A DNA stretch of 64,000 bases, taken from Ruegeria marina (GTDB lineage Bacteria > Pseudomonadota > Alphaproteobacteria > Rhodobacterales > Rhodobacteraceae). Within the stretch, counting starts at the first letter, position 1, and every line of letters begins with the position of its first letter. A model generated the notes under the pieces. The model searched no databases. It saw only the letters and a list, made by a program, of their open reading frames with translations, and was not told the DNA's origin. The position numbers and the translations under genes are program-made. The stretch spans positions 62,001 to 126,000 of the forward strand of contig NZ_FMZV01000001.1 of NCBI RefSeq assembly GCF_900101475.1, written 5' to 3'. Positions 55,292-64,000 of the stretch are shown here, piece after piece.

Positions 55292-55705
55292 ATGATGGCA
55301 AGCGCCGCCTTCGAAGAGATTGTCGAGGATTTCGAATTCCTTGACGACTGGGAGGACCGCTATCGCCACGTGATCGAGCTGGGCAAGGCGATGGAGCCCC
55401 TGGACGACGCCTTCAAGGTACCGGCCAACAAGGTGCATGGCTGCGCCAGCCAGGTCTGGCTGCAACCCGCGATCGAGAACGGCGTATTCCGGTTCGACGG
55501 CGACAGCGACGCGATGATCGTGCGCGGGCTGATCGCGGTTCTCAGGGCGCTCTACAACGGGGTTGCCGTGACCGAGGTCGGAGGCATCGACGCCCGCGCC
55601 GAACTGGGCCGTCTTGGTCTACACGATCATTTGTCGGCGCAGCGATCGAACGGGGTGAGGGCAATGATTGAACGTATCCGCGATGTCTCGGTCGAGCGAA
55701 CCTGA
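55292..55705 (+). CDS. sufE: SufE-family sulfur acceptor protein
   Basis: ATG 55292 follows AGGAGCAA and gives 137 residues. The family core is FLDDWEDRYRHVIELGKAMEPLDD and the sulfur-accepting Cys sits in VHGCASQVWL. It takes persulfide sulfur from a cysteine desulfurase (SufS) for Fe-S assembly. No other suf gene is in the window, so it is a detached copy. Confidence 0.95.
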   Translation: MMASAAFEEIVEDFEFLDDWEDRYRHVIELGKAMEPLDDAFKVPANKVHGCASQVWLQPAIENGVFRFDGDSDAMIVRGLIAVLRALYNGVAVTEVGGIDARAELGRLGLHDHLSAQRSNGVRAMIERIRDVSVERT

Positions 55706-55726
55706 GACGATCAGGGCAGGGCGGCA

Positions 55727-56791
55727 ATGCCCTATCGCCATCGCAAACAAGTAATGAGGCAGCCAGTGAGACGGATCAACCTTGCCCTGCAAGGCGGCGG
55801 TGCGCATGGCGCGTTCACCTGGGGCGTGCTGGACCGGCTTCTGGACGAGCCGGATGTCGAGGTGGCGGCGATCACCGGCACCTCGGCCGGCGCACTGAAC
55901 GGCGCGGCCTTCAAGGCGGGCATGGTGTCCGGAGGACGCGAAGGAGCGCGCAGCCTGCTGGACAGCTTGTGGCGGCGCATGGGCGCACAGGCGGATATGC
56001 GCCTTTCAGCCTGGATGAGGGCGCTGGATGCCTCGCATCTGACGCGGTTTCTTGAACATATGCCGATCTTCGCCGCCGCGGACATGGCGACGCGACTGGT
56101 TTCCCCCTATGCTTATGGCCCGTTCTACACGAACCCCTTGCGACCGGTTGTCGAGGCTTTCGATTTCGACTGCGTCAACGCCTGTTCGGGGCCTGCGCTG
56201 TTCATCTGTGCCACCTGTGTTCGTACCGGCAAGATTCGCGTGTTCGACGGCCCGGAGATCACCACGGATGCGATCCTGGCCTCGGCCTGTCTGCCGACAC
56301 TGTTCCAGGCCGTTCGGATAAGGGACCCGAAATCGGGCCGGCTGGAGGCATATTGGGATGGCGGCTATACCGGCAATCCTGCGCTGTTTCCGTTGTTCAA
56401 CCGTGATCTCCCGGACGACGTGGTGATCGTGAACATCAATCCGCTGGAGCGTGAAGACCTTCCGGTTACCCCGCGTCAGATTCAGAACAGGATCAACGAG
56501 ATCAGTTTCAATTCCTCCCTGTTGCGCGAGTTGCGGGCGATCAGCTTCGTTCAGCGCCTGTTGGAAGACGGGACTTTGGAGCGGGGGCGGATGAGCCGGG
56601 TGCTGGTTCACATGATCGCCGATGACGCCCTGATGAACAGCCTTTCGGTGGCGACCAAACTGGTGCCGGTGCCGCACGTGCTGACAACACTGAAAGAGGC
56701 GGGCCGTGATGCCGCCGACCGGTTCCTGTCAGCCCACAAGGCCGATCTGGGAGAACGTTCCACGGTCGATCTGGCGCGGATGTTCGGCTAA
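55727..56791 (+). CDS. Patatin-like phospholipase
   Basis: The protein is 354 residues from ATG 55727; an ATG at 55754 is also possible and would still keep the domain. The patatin domain has the oxyanion loop LALQGGGAHGAF, the nucleophile elbow ITGTSAGALNG (Ser) and the dyad Asp in YWDGGYTGNPAL. Family members hydrolyse acyl-ester lipids; this one lacks a signal peptide and is expected in the cytosol. Its stop overlaps the stop of the convergent DUF502 gene by 2 bases. Confidence 0.92.
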   Translation: MPYRHRKQVMRQPVRRINLALQGGGAHGAFTWGVLDRLLDEPDVEVAAITGTSAGALNGAAFKAGMVSGGREGARSLLDSLWRRMGAQADMRLSAWMRALDASHLTRFLEHMPIFAAADMATRLVSPYAYGPFYTNPLRPVVEAFDFDCVNACSGPALFICATCVRTGKIRVFDGPEITTDAILASACLPTLFQAVRIRDPKSGRLEAYWDGGYTGNPALFPLFNRDLPDDVVIVNINPLEREDLPVTPRQIQNRINEISFNSSLLRELRAISFVQRLLEDGTLERGRMSRVLVHMIADDALMNSLSVATKLVPVPHVLTTLKEAGRDAADRFLSAHKADLGERSTVDLARMFG

Positions 56792-57489
56792 ATCTGTTCG
56801 GGTTTACTCTTTTCTGGCGGGCGGCTGGGGTCCTTGTCGTTCGGATAGACGAGGCCGGCAGAGATCACCAGTTTTGCGGCATCCTCGACCGTCATGTCGA
56901 GAATGGTGACATCCTCTTCGGGAAAATACAGAAGGAAACCGGAGGTGGGGTTCGGTGTGGTGGGCACGAACACGCTCATCAATCGGCCCGAGGTTTCTGC
57001 CTTGTCCGCGATCTCGCCCTTGGCGGTGGTAGAGACAAAGCCGATGGCCCAGATGCCCCGGCGGGGATACTGGATCAGGCAGGCCTGTTCGAAACTGCGT
57101 TCGGTCTGGGCAAAGACCGTTTCCGAAATCTGCTTGATACCGCTGTAGACCGAGCGCACCACCGGCATCCGGTCGACCAGACGTTCAGCGTAATGGATCA
57201 GCGAGCGGCCGATGATGCCCTTGGCAATCCAGCCCACCAGAACGGTGAACAGGAAAAAGAAGATGACGCCGACACCGCGCAGGTTGATGCCGATATACTG
57301 TTCCGGGCGGAACTGATGCGGCACGAGCGGCAGCACGAAACTGTCGACCCAGCCGACCAGCGACCAGAACAGCCAGATCGTCAGGCCGACGGGTGCGATG
57401 ACCACGATGCCAGTAAGGAATGACGCGCGGAGCCCGGAAAAACGGCTGCGTATCGGGTGGTTGGGTTCTTCGTCGAAAGGTGTGTTCAT
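56788..57489 (-). CDS. DUF502 family membrane protein
   Basis: This 233-residue protein has two TM helices (ASFLTGIVVIAPVGLTIWLFW, ~22-42; GVGVIFFFLFTVLVGWIA, ~73-90). The DUF502 core follows: RMPVVRSVYSGIKQISETV, YPRRGIWAIGFVSTTA and FVPTTPNPTSGFLLYFPEEDV. The family is widely conserved and no biochemical role is established that I can state. Confidence 0.93.
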   Translation of the reverse strand: MNTPFDEEPNHPIRSRFSGLRASFLTGIVVIAPVGLTIWLFWSLVGWVDSFVLPLVPHQFRPEQYIGINLRGVGVIFFFLFTVLVGWIAKGIIGRSLIHYAERLVDRMPVVRSVYSGIKQISETVFAQTERSFEQACLIQYPRRGIWAIGFVSTTAKGEIADKAETSGRLMSVFVPTTPNPTSGFLLYFPEEDVTILDMTVEDAAKLVISAGLVYPNDKDPSRPPEKSKPEQI

Positions 57490-57567
57490 GATTGTCCCGG
57501 CGGGTATTGCTGGAAAAGGTAGTCATTCCGTCACCCGCCCGCAATGGGGTGTCACCCGGTCTCCGTC

Positions 57568-58482
57568 CTAGCTTCCCAAGGCGCTCATTTCCCGGGCGAT
57601 TGCGGCCGCGAGACGTGCATTGTTGCGCACCAGCGCGATGTTTGCGGTCAGGGACCGGCCCGCGGTCGCCTCGAAAATGGCCTGTAACAGAAACGGCGTT
57701 ACCGCCTTGCCCGCGATACCCCTGGCATCGGCCTGTGCCTGCGCGCGTTCGATGATCGGGGCCAGTTCCCCGGCGGCGATCTGATCGGCCTCGGGAATCG
57801 GGTTGGCGACAAGCTGGCCGCCGGGCAATCCCAGTGCGCGCCGCATTGCATGGGCACGGGCGACCGTGGCCGCGTCATCCATCCTCAGCGGCGCCGGCAA
57901 GTCGGAGGTCGCCGACCAGAAGGCCGGAAAACTGTCCTGGCCGAAGGCAATGACCGGTACGCCCAGGGTTTCGAGCACTTCAAGTGTCTTGGGCAGGTCG
58001 AGAATGGCCTTGGCCCCGGCGGCCACGACCGTGACGGGGGTCTGTGCCAGTTCGTGCAGGTCCGCGGAGATGTCGAAACTGGTCTCGGCGCCCTTGTGAA
58101 CGCCGCCAATGCCGCCAGTGGCAAATACTTCGATCCCGGCATAGCGCGCCGCGATCATGGTGGCCGCAACCGTGGTGGCGCCGGTGCCGCCCGACGCCAT
58201 GCAGGCGGCCAGATCGGCGCGCGACAGCTTGGCCACGCCGCTGGCCCGTCCCAGCGCGTCCAGTTGTTCCGTATCCAGGCCGACGTGAAGACGGCCGTCC
58301 ATGACCGCGATCGTCGCGGGCACGGCCCCTGCATCGCGGATATCCTGCTCGACCAGGCGCGCGGTCTCGACATTCTGCGGATAGGGCATGCCATGGGTGA
58401 TAATGGTGCTTTCCAGCGCCACGACAGGTTTGCCGGCGACACGTGCGGCATGAACTTCGGCGGACAGGTGCAGGTCGATCAC
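57568..58482 (-). CDS. psuG: Pseudouridine-5'-phosphate glycosidase
   Basis: The 304-residue enzyme carries PsuG motifs VVALESTIITHGMPYPQN, SGGTGATTVAATM and FATGGIGGVHKGAE. It splits pseudouridine 5'-phosphate to uracil and ribose 5-phosphate with Mn2+. It overlaps the upstream kinase gene by 4 bases, so the two steps of pseudouridine breakdown are coupled. Confidence 0.96.
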   Translation of the reverse strand: MIDLHLSAEVHAARVAGKPVVALESTIITHGMPYPQNVETARLVEQDIRDAGAVPATIAVMDGRLHVGLDTEQLDALGRASGVAKLSRADLAACMASGGTGATTVAATMIAARYAGIEVFATGGIGGVHKGAETSFDISADLHELAQTPVTVVAAGAKAILDLPKTLEVLETLGVPVIAFGQDSFPAFWSATSDLPAPLRMDDAATVARAHAMRRALGLPGGQLVANPIPEADQIAAGELAPIIERAQAQADARGIAGKAVTPFLLQAIFEATAGRSLTANIALVRNNARLAAAIAREMSALGS

Positions 58483-59372
58483 AGAGGGGTTTCTCCTGAA
58501 ACATAGGTGGCGGCGGCCTGCAGCGCGCGGGCCAGCGCGGTTTCGCGATCAGCACCTTTCGCCTCGGCCGCGATATGGGCTGCCATGAACGTATCGCCCG
58601 CGCCGGTCACCCGTGTGACCAGAACGGCAGGCGGGGTCTGTGTGATCAGCCCGGCGTGGTCGCCCTCGGTCGCCGAGCGTCCGCCATCGGTGACAAGAAC
58701 CCGCTGCGCGCCGCGTTCCAGAAGGCGCCGCGCCGCGCTCGCGGAATCGGTGAATTCGGTCTGGCAAAGAAGGCCGGCCTCCTCGAGGTTCACGTAGAGT
58801 GTCGCGCGGCCCTGGCGGACAAAGGGCAACAGACGTTCGGCCTTGCCGGGCGAGGCGGGCGCGACCCTGAGATCTGCCTGAGAAAAGGCGAGCGATTGGG
58901 CGATCTCGTCCAGAAGGGCGAGCGTCAGGTTGCCGTCCAGCGCGACAGGACCGTGATAAGGCGACTGTTCGCTGCCAAGCGTGCCGTTGAACAGGGCGCG
59001 CAGGATCTTGGCGCCTGCCGCCTCAAGCGAATGGGCGTCGGCGATGGCGGCGATCAACCCGTTCGCGCCCTCGACCGCCATGTAGCGGTCGGTCGGCAGG
59101 TCCTCGGAGCGATAGACATGTTCCGTGCGCATCCCCATCTGGGCGCAGGCGCGGACCAACTCGTCGCCCTCGGCATCGCGGCCAATGGCGGACAGCAGCA
59201 CAGGGGTCATGCCGAAGCGCGCCAGTGTCATGGCGATGTTCATAGCCACCCCGCCGGGCAGGCGGGTGATCCGGCCCGGGACGTCCGACCCCTGCCGCAT
59301 GTGGCTGGCCGAACGCCCGATCACGTCCCAAAGGACCGAGCCGATACAAAGGATTTCCGAGGATTGGGTCAT
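58479..59372 (-). CDS. psuK: PfkB-family carbohydrate kinase, pseudouridine kinase
   Basis: The 297-residue ribokinase-like protein has an N-terminal ILCIGSVLWDVIGR, RLPGGVAMNIAMTLARFG and the C-terminal anion-hole motif VTGAGDTFMAAHIA. Its overlap with psuG supports pseudouridine as substrate; the fold alone would allow other nucleosides or sugars. Confidence 0.9.
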   Translation of the reverse strand: MTQSSEILCIGSVLWDVIGRSASHMRQGSDVPGRITRLPGGVAMNIAMTLARFGMTPVLLSAIGRDAEGDELVRACAQMGMRTEHVYRSEDLPTDRYMAVEGANGLIAAIADAHSLEAAGAKILRALFNGTLGSEQSPYHGPVALDGNLTLALLDEIAQSLAFSQADLRVAPASPGKAERLLPFVRQGRATLYVNLEEAGLLCQTEFTDSASAARRLLERGAQRVLVTDGGRSATEGDHAGLITQTPPAVLVTRVTGAGDTFMAAHIAAEAKGADRETALARALQAAATYVSGETPL

Positions 59373-59426
59373 CCTGTCCTCATGCCGCAGGCCGCTGACC
59401 GGTGCAAGCGGGCTCTTTCAAGGGTG

Positions 59427-60230
59427 TCAGGCAAGAACCAGACCAAGCTCGGCGTCCGAGGCGGTGCCGTCGTACTTGCTGCGGGGTGGCCATGGTCGGT
59501 TCCGCCAATCCGGTTCGAACACGAAACTCGAAACCGTCCGCCCCTCGACCAGCGCGCCATTCCCGGCACCAAGCGCATAGTCGTAGTACAGTTTGACGAT
59601 CTCTTCCTGGGTGACTTGTGCGGTGGCCGGGTGCGCCATGCAGGCGCTGCGCCAGTTGCTCACCCTTTCATAATCCGGGCCGTTCGGAAGCGTGAAATCC
59701 TCGTAGTAGTCGAGAAACCAGAATCGCTTGAAGATCGGCGTGTAAACCGTTTCAGCCAGACCAAAATCATCGAACAACCATGTGCCGTCCGGGTTGTGCT
59801 CCAGAAGAAAGTCGTTCAGGCCGCGATAAAGACCAAGAAGCCGATCATGATGCGCGTTTCGCTGCGACGGGTCCTGGTTCATCACGAACAGGTATCCCGC
59901 GGTGACAAAGGGGCCCTCCTTGGCGACCAGCATGGATTCGATGGCATGTTCCAATGGGTCGCGCCGCCGCAAGGCTCCGCCGGGCAAGACCTCGTCAAGA
60001 TAGCGAAGAATGACAAGGCTTTCCTTCAGGATCGCACCGTCCGGCGTTTCAAGCACAGGCAGAGCCGTTGTTCCGCGGGTCTTGGCCAGCAGCGCAGGAT
60101 CACGAGGGCGGGTGATGTCCACGACGCGGAACTCGACCGAGTCAACCTGATCCCGAAGCGCCAGAAGTATTTCAATTCTCTGGGAAAAAGGACAGACAGG
60201 GATGTGATGGATAATGTATTTTCCTGGCAT
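59427..60230 (-). CDS. Glutathione S-transferase family protein
   Basis: The start is set at ATG 60230 (267 residues), with GGAAC upstream; ATG 60257 is possible. The N-terminal thioredoxin-like domain has HHIPVCPFSQRIEILLALRD (CPFS site) and TALPVLETPDGAILKESLVILRYLDE, the usual cis-Pro and Glu-Ser glutathione-binding pattern. A helical C-terminal domain follows, with a longer tail than in typical GSTs. Substrate is unknown. Confidence 0.86.
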   Translation of the reverse strand: MPGKYIIHHIPVCPFSQRIEILLALRDQVDSVEFRVVDITRPRDPALLAKTRGTTALPVLETPDGAILKESLVILRYLDEVLPGGALRRRDPLEHAIESMLVAKEGPFVTAGYLFVMNQDPSQRNAHHDRLLGLYRGLNDFLLEHNPDGTWLFDDFGLAETVYTPIFKRFWFLDYYEDFTLPNGPDYERVSNWRSACMAHPATAQVTQEEIVKLYYDYALGAGNGALVEGRTVSSFVFEPDWRNRPWPPRSKYDGTASDAELGLVLA

Positions 60231-60331
60231 CGGTTCCGTTCCGGTCAATTTAGGCATTGGGATGAGTGAAGAAGAGGGTTTTCAAAGAAGAATGGTCCGA
60301 ACCCGGGCGCGACTCAAGGCCCGGGAACGGA

Positions 60332-61132
60332 TCAGTCGGCAGGAACTGCAAATGTGAGAGCAGCCCAAAGGCTGTGCCAAACCGGCCGACCGCCTTCGGG
60401 AGCGGGGCGCAACACCACCGCGTCGAACATATAGGCATGTCCGGGCTGAACCGGAACGATGGCCTCACCAGCCGCATCGGTGCGCGCCAGGAAAACCGAT
60501 ACCGTCTTGTCCGGGGCCCGGTCGAACACCTCGACCTGCGCACCCGCCCGTGGCCGCCCCTGATAGAGCAGTCGCACCGGCATCCCGTCGGACAGGTCGT
60601 CGGTATAGGGATTTGCCAGCGCCACGAATTCGGTCTCCATCCCGGTTTCGCGATCTTCTCCCTCTGCGCCACCCACGCCGATCAGAACCTTTGCATGGCG
60701 GGTATAGCTTTCAAAGAAATCCTGTCGCGGCAGACCGCGTTCGTCATGCCGGGCCTCGATATCGGGAAAATCCTTGTGCGCGGCAAAGGCGGCAAAGTCC
60801 TCCCATGCCTTGTACTTGAGGGTTGTTGCACGGGTTTCGTGAACCAGGATGAGCAAGCCCGCACCGGGTTCCGCCACCTGTATCGCCGGAACGTCGCCCA
60901 TGCGCCCCTGATAGGGCAGAACATTGCCATCGCGGATCACTTCCGACCGCGTGGCGCGGTCGGGAAAAAACACCTGCGGCGCTCCCTCGAAGTTTTCTCC
61001 CACCAGCAGGTCCGCAACCACCCCTGCGCCGCTTTTCACTTGATATTCATGGGGTTCGATCCAAAACTCATGGGCAACGCCGGGGCAGGCGGCGGCAACG
61101 AGACCAATCAGCAGGGCGAGAACACGCAACAT
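60332..61132 (-). CDS. DUF4198 periplasmic protein (NikK/CbiK-like metal-uptake accessory)
   Basis: The start ATG at 61132 gives 266 residues with a signal peptide (MLRVLALLIGLVAAACPGVAHEFWIEP). HEFWIEPHEYQVKSGAGV right after the cleavage site is the DUF4198 hallmark. Relatives accompany nickel or cobalt transporters, which suits the divergent HupE/UreJ gene. The start codons of the two genes overlap on opposite strands (CATG at 61130-61133). Metal specificity is inferred. Confidence 0.85.
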   Translation of the reverse strand: MLRVLALLIGLVAAACPGVAHEFWIEPHEYQVKSGAGVVADLLVGENFEGAPQVFFPDRATRSEVIRDGNVLPYQGRMGDVPAIQVAEPGAGLLILVHETRATTLKYKAWEDFAAFAAHKDFPDIEARHDERGLPRQDFFESYTRHAKVLIGVGGAEGEDRETGMETEFVALANPYTDDLSDGMPVRLLYQGRPRAGAQVEVFDRAPDKTVSVFLARTDAAGEAIVPVQPGHAYMFDAVVLRPAPEGGRPVWHSLWAALTFAVPAD

Positions 61133-62261
61133 GAGGCGGACCTTTGAAAGACTGATCACCAAACTGCTGCATCTCGTGTTGCTGTCAAGCCTTTGGACCT
61201 TCTCCGCGACAGCGCATGAAGTCACGCCGACAGTTGCGGATTTCCGGGTTGACGGGGACCAGCTGTATTTTGAACTGCGCATGAACGTCGAAGCGTTTGT
61301 TGCCGAAATCGACCTGGACGGACTTGCGGACACCGACGAGTCCGATGCGTCCGACAGTTACGACAGGCTGCGCGCAATGGATGCGTCGAAACTTGAACCC
61401 CTGGTTCGAGAGTTCGCTCCGCGCTGGCTGGATTCTGTCTCGATCGAAGCCGGGGCGCGGTTGCAGATGCATTTCGAAGGCGCGCGCATACCTGTGGTCG
61501 GAAACCCAGAGCTTCCGCGGACATCGATCATACTGTTTACGGCAGAGATCCCCCAAGGCGCAGGCAGTCTGAAAATTGGGTGGCCGGCCGGAGCAGGTGG
61601 TCTGGTTTTGCGGCAGCAGGGTGTCGAGGAGCCCTATACGGGATATCTTCAGGGTGGGGAATCCAGCCCGGCGATCCCGCTGCGGGGCGGCGCTGCGCTG
61701 GGTCCGATGGCAACCTTTCAGTCCTACATCCCGGTCGGGTTCGATCACATCTTGCCCAAGGGATTGGATCACATCCTGTTCGTGCTGGGGCTGTATTTCC
61801 TGTCGTCGCGGCTGCGTCCCCTGATCTGGCAGATCAGCGCCTTTACCCTGGCGCACACGGTCACGCTGGCTCTCGGGGCATCCGGCATGGTGAAGGTCGA
61901 TCCGGGTATTGTCGAACCGCTCATCGCGGCCTCGATCACATTTGTCGCCCTGGAAAACGTCTTCGTGCGACGGTTGCACCCCTGGCGGCCGGTCGTCGTT
62001 TTTGGGTTCGGCCTGTTGCACGGTCTGGGCTTCGCCAGCGTTCTGGGCGAATTCGGCCTGCCCGGCGGGCAGTTCCTGTCCGCGCTCCTGGGCTTCAATA
62101 TTGGCGTGGAACTCGGACAACTGACCGTGGTTGCGCTTGCGTTCCTGACGGTTGGCCTCTGGTTCCGGAACAAGCCCTGGTATCGCGGCCGCATCGCCAT
62201 TCCGGCGTCGATCGTCATCGCCCTGGTGGGCGCCTACTGGTTCGTCGAGCGCGTCCTCTGA
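61131..62261 (+). CDS. HupE/UreJ-2 family membrane protein
   Basis: The 376-residue protein has a signal sequence, then ~200 residues of beta-rich extracytoplasmic domain (starting ATAHEVTPTVADFRVDGDQLYFELRMN). The HupE/UreJ helices follow: YIPVGFDHILPKGLDHILFVLGLYFL, FTLAHTVTLALGASG and VFGFGLLHGLGFASVLGEFG, rich in His/Asp that could bind metal. The family is linked to nickel or cobalt transport, or to cofactor supply for hydrogenase and urease. The ribosome binding site is weak. Confidence 0.88.
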   Translation: MRRTFERLITKLLHLVLLSSLWTFSATAHEVTPTVADFRVDGDQLYFELRMNVEAFVAEIDLDGLADTDESDASDSYDRLRAMDASKLEPLVREFAPRWLDSVSIEAGARLQMHFEGARIPVVGNPELPRTSIILFTAEIPQGAGSLKIGWPAGAGGLVLRQQGVEEPYTGYLQGGESSPAIPLRGGAALGPMATFQSYIPVGFDHILPKGLDHILFVLGLYFLSSRLRPLIWQISAFTLAHTVTLALGASGMVKVDPGIVEPLIAASITFVALENVFVRRLHPWRPVVVFGFGLLHGLGFASVLGEFGLPGGQFLSALLGFNIGVELGQLTVVALAFLTVGLWFRNKPWYRGRIAIPASIVIALVGAYWFVERVL

Positions 62262-62340
62262 TCCGGTGCCACGATCAGCCATTTCGACTGAGACAATATC
62301 TTGACCACCTTCGCCGTGACGCCTAAAAGCACTCGACAGT

Positions 62341-62424
62341 GCGGGTGTGGCGGAATGGTAGACGCGAGGGTCTCAAACACCCTTACCGCAAGGTGTGTCG
62401 GTTCGAGTCCGACCACCCGCACCA
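62341..62424 (+). tRNA. tRNA-Leu (anticodon CAA), CCA encoded
   Basis: The 84-nt cloverleaf has acceptor GCGGGTG/CACCCGC, anticodon stem AGGGT/ACCCT with loop CTCAAAC, a long class II variable arm and T-loop GTTCGAGTCC. It ends with discriminator A and CCA. Confidence 0.96.
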
Positions 62425-62631
62425 CTTTCAAGACAGTGAATGCCATGCCCGCGCCGGGATGAATTGTCTTTTGATCACAAGGGCTTCCCCGCATTTGTCA
62501 AAGCGTTTCCAAAAATGTCCATCGTTGGGCGGCTGATTGCACTTTCAACCCGCGCCGATGACAGTTTTGATGCGAAACGGTGGCGAGGCGTAACGCTTTG
62601 AACCGCGTGATGTCATTTCAGGGACTACCGC

Positions 62632-62661
62632 AAAAAAGAACCCCGCGCTGGATGCACGGGG
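62632..62661 (-). terminator. Rho-independent terminator of the DUF882 protein gene
   Basis: On the minus strand an 8-bp stem with one G-T pair (62654-62661 against 62641-62648) and a 5-base loop is followed by TTCTTTTTT. It begins 30 bases after the stop codon at 62691. Confidence 0.88.
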
Positions 62662-62690
62662 GTCACTTTGCCGACAGGGATTTGGGACGA

Positions 62691-63260
62691 TCAGCCGCCC
62701 CAGGTGCGGACGTCGCCGCAATCCATGTGCACGAAATTGGACCGGTGGTATTTGCCGACGCCGCCTGCGCGGCAGGAACTGGCCGCATTGGCGATCTGGT
62801 TGACCGACCGGGAAGCCAGCCGCAGATCCGCGGCCTGTCCCTGCATATGCAGAGAGTTGCGCGCCACCCCCCGAGATTTGCTGCGCAGCATCGCGTTGGT
62901 CTGCGGGCTGCGATAGCCCGAGAGCAGCATGTAGGGTTCGCTCACGTCGAGAAGGTTGTGAGATGCTGCCATGATGTCAATCGTGCGCAGATCCATGGTC
63001 TTGACCTGATCGACACGCCAGTCGCGCATGAAGAAGTTGATCTCCTTGACCGCGTCCTTGATGTAATCGCCGTCGATCCAGTAGACCATATCGATCCGTT
63101 CGCCGGTACGACCGGAGTACATGCGGATGCGGCGTATGTCGCCGCCGCCCCGCAGGAAGCCTGCGGCCATGGAATATGTGGGTGCAGCTGTTACGGCTGT
63201 CGCCGCGAATGCCCGAAGAAGCGCGCGCCTCGAAAGGCCCGAAGAACTGGTGTTCGCCAT
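62691..63260 (-). CDS. DUF882/YcbK-like peptidase M15 family protein, Tat-exported
   Basis: The start at ATG 63260 gives 189 residues with a twin-arginine signal (LSRRALLRAFAATAVTAAP). The catalytic domain includes MLLSGYRSPQTNAML, SLHMQGQAADLRL (His and Asp zinc ligands) and HRSNFVHMDCGDVRTWG (second His), the M15 D,D-/L,D-carboxypeptidase pattern. It probably trims peptidoglycan in the periplasm. Its neighbour, the L,D-transpeptidase gene, starts 360 bases away on the other strand, a pairing often seen in Rhodobacterales. Confidence 0.92.
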   Translation of the reverse strand: MANTSSSGLSRRALLRAFAATAVTAAPTYSMAAGFLRGGGDIRRIRMYSGRTGERIDMVYWIDGDYIKDAVKEINFFMRDWRVDQVKTMDLRTIDIMAASHNLLDVSEPYMLLSGYRSPQTNAMLRSKSRGVARNSLHMQGQAADLRLASRSVNQIANAASSCRAGGVGKYHRSNFVHMDCGDVRTWGG

Positions 63261-63619
63261 GTGACTTTCTGTCCCGTACGTATCCTGCCTGCACACGATG
63301 TTACGCGTACATTGTTAATCTCCATCCCCCCGGATGGCCGAATTTATGGCACAAGGGGATTCGATCGCCAAGAATTCTTTCGGAATCTTGAGGTTTGAGG
63401 CTGATTTTCGGCAGATTTTCGCCCAAACAGGTGATGTGGATTCATCTATCCACGCAAAAATCCGTTCACCTGAAGGGCGTTCGGCGATGCATCCGCGCAT
63501 CAGATGGGACGAGATTTGGCGAGATAAATAGAATGTGAATGGACTTTTCCATTTGGTTCTTGGGAACATTTCAGGGCTTCGCCAGTTTTGAAAAACGCTT
63601 TGGTTTCAGGAAACACCGC
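63261..63619. other. Divergent promoter region between the DUF882 protein and L,D-transpeptidase genes
   Basis: No gene is seen in these 359 bases. The region from about 63340 to 63620 is more AT-rich than its flanks and should hold the promoters for both genes. No clear operator was identified. Confidence 0.4.
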
Positions 63620-64000
63620 ATGTCTTTGAGCTTTCGACTTCGCTTTCGCCCCTTGATGACGGCCGCCGTGCTTGCCGGTGCGCTTGCCGTCGTTCCGGTC
63701 TCCGCAGCGATGGCGCAGGTCACCGCCTACAAGCAGGCGGTCGCGGAGGCCAGCTTCGGGGACGAAACCGTCGGCGCATTCTACCGGCAGAATGGCTATC
63801 AGCCGGTCTGGACCGGTGAGGGCGAGGCGTTCCTTGCGCGTCGGGCCGCATTGATCGAAGCCTTGTCAATGGCGGATATCCATGGCCTTCCGGCATCTCG
63901 CTACGATGTCGAAGGTCTGATGGCCAGGATGGCGGCCGCGCACACCGTGCGGGACATGGGGCTGCTTGAGGTGGCCATGAGCCGCGTGTTTGCGCGGTTC
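63620..64000 (+). CDS. L,D-transpeptidase, YcbB/LdtD-like (N-terminal part, cut by window end)
   Basis: ATG 63620 is preceded by AGGA. A signal peptide (FRPLMTAAVLAGALAVVPVSAAMA) leads into the N-terminal scaffold domain of YcbB-type murein transpeptidases: VGAFYRQNGYQPVWTGEGEAFLARRAALIEAL and ADIHGLPASRYDVEGL. The frame is open to the window edge (127 codons seen); the catalytic YkuD domain lies outside. It would form 3-3 crosslinks in peptidoglycan. Confidence 0.85.
   Translation, partial: MSLSFRLRFRPLMTAAVLAGALAVVPVSAAMAQVTAYKQAVAEASFGDETVGAFYRQNGYQPVWTGEGEAFLARRAALIEALSMADIHGLPASRYDVEGLMARMAAAHTVRDMGLLEVAMSRVFARF

Overview
The window looks like roughly 64 kb of chromosome from a marine alphaproteobacterium of the Rhodobacterales (Roseobacter type). 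The grounds are the high GC content, frequent TTG/GTG starts, a TRAP transporter set, a branched-chain-type ABC transporter operon, and housekeeping genes (purM-purN-rnd, sufE, psuKG, three tRNAs). This assignment is inference; no rRNA or other marker fixes the genus.

Left part (about 1-31 kb): an accessory locus combining two systems. One is a Wzx/Wzy-type exopolysaccharide pathway: an ExoY-like priming sugar transferase (26671-27378), three further glycosyltransferases, a flippase, a Wzy-like membrane protein, an ExoF/Wza-like export protein, a Wzz-Wzc type co-polymerase with tyrosine autokinase, an acyltransferase and a GH-A clan glycosidase. The other is nonribosomal/polyketide: a 3315-residue hybrid megasynthase (A-PCP-KS-AT-ACP-aminotransferase-C-A-PCP), the end of a carrier-thioesterase protein cut by the left edge, and an Sfp-type phosphopantetheinyl transferase. 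The thioesterase gene overlaps a glycan-family gene, which overlaps the glycosidase gene, and this operon shares one hairpin with the convergent megasynthase. The arrangement suggests that an aminoacyl/peptidyl product and a polysaccharide are made together and possibly joined. From motifs, the megasynthase should load an amino acid, extend it with malonyl, transaminate the beta-keto group and condense the result with a glycine-like residue.

Middle (31-48 kb): a TRAP transporter (P, Q, M) with an isocitrate-lyase/PEP-mutase family enzyme, a BadF-type GlcNAc-like kinase and NagA, all on the plus strand and looking like an amino-sugar uptake and catabolism unit. On the minus strand follow a lone molybdopterin oxidoreductase and an operon of TetR regulator, MDR oxidoreductase, LivH-M-G-F-like ABC transporter, acyl-CoA ligase and periplasmic binding protein. 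Two CATAC/GTATG palindromes overlap the regulator start.

Right part (48-64 kb): mostly core genes. These are a coiled-coil membrane protein gene broken by one in-frame TGA, tRNA-Asn, an MBL hydrolase divergent from an EnvZ-like kinase, a CAU tRNA, purMN, rnd, a lipoprotein, sufE, a patatin, a DUF502 protein, psuK-psuG, a GST, a DUF4198/HupE pair whose start codons overlap on opposite strands, tRNA-Leu(CAA), a Tat-exported DUF882/M15 protein and the beginning of an L,D-transpeptidase.

The least expected signals are the NRPS-PKS/exopolysaccharide linkage, two tiny related single-helix peptides in the polysaccharide gaps, the nonsense-interrupted gene and the double TetR operator.
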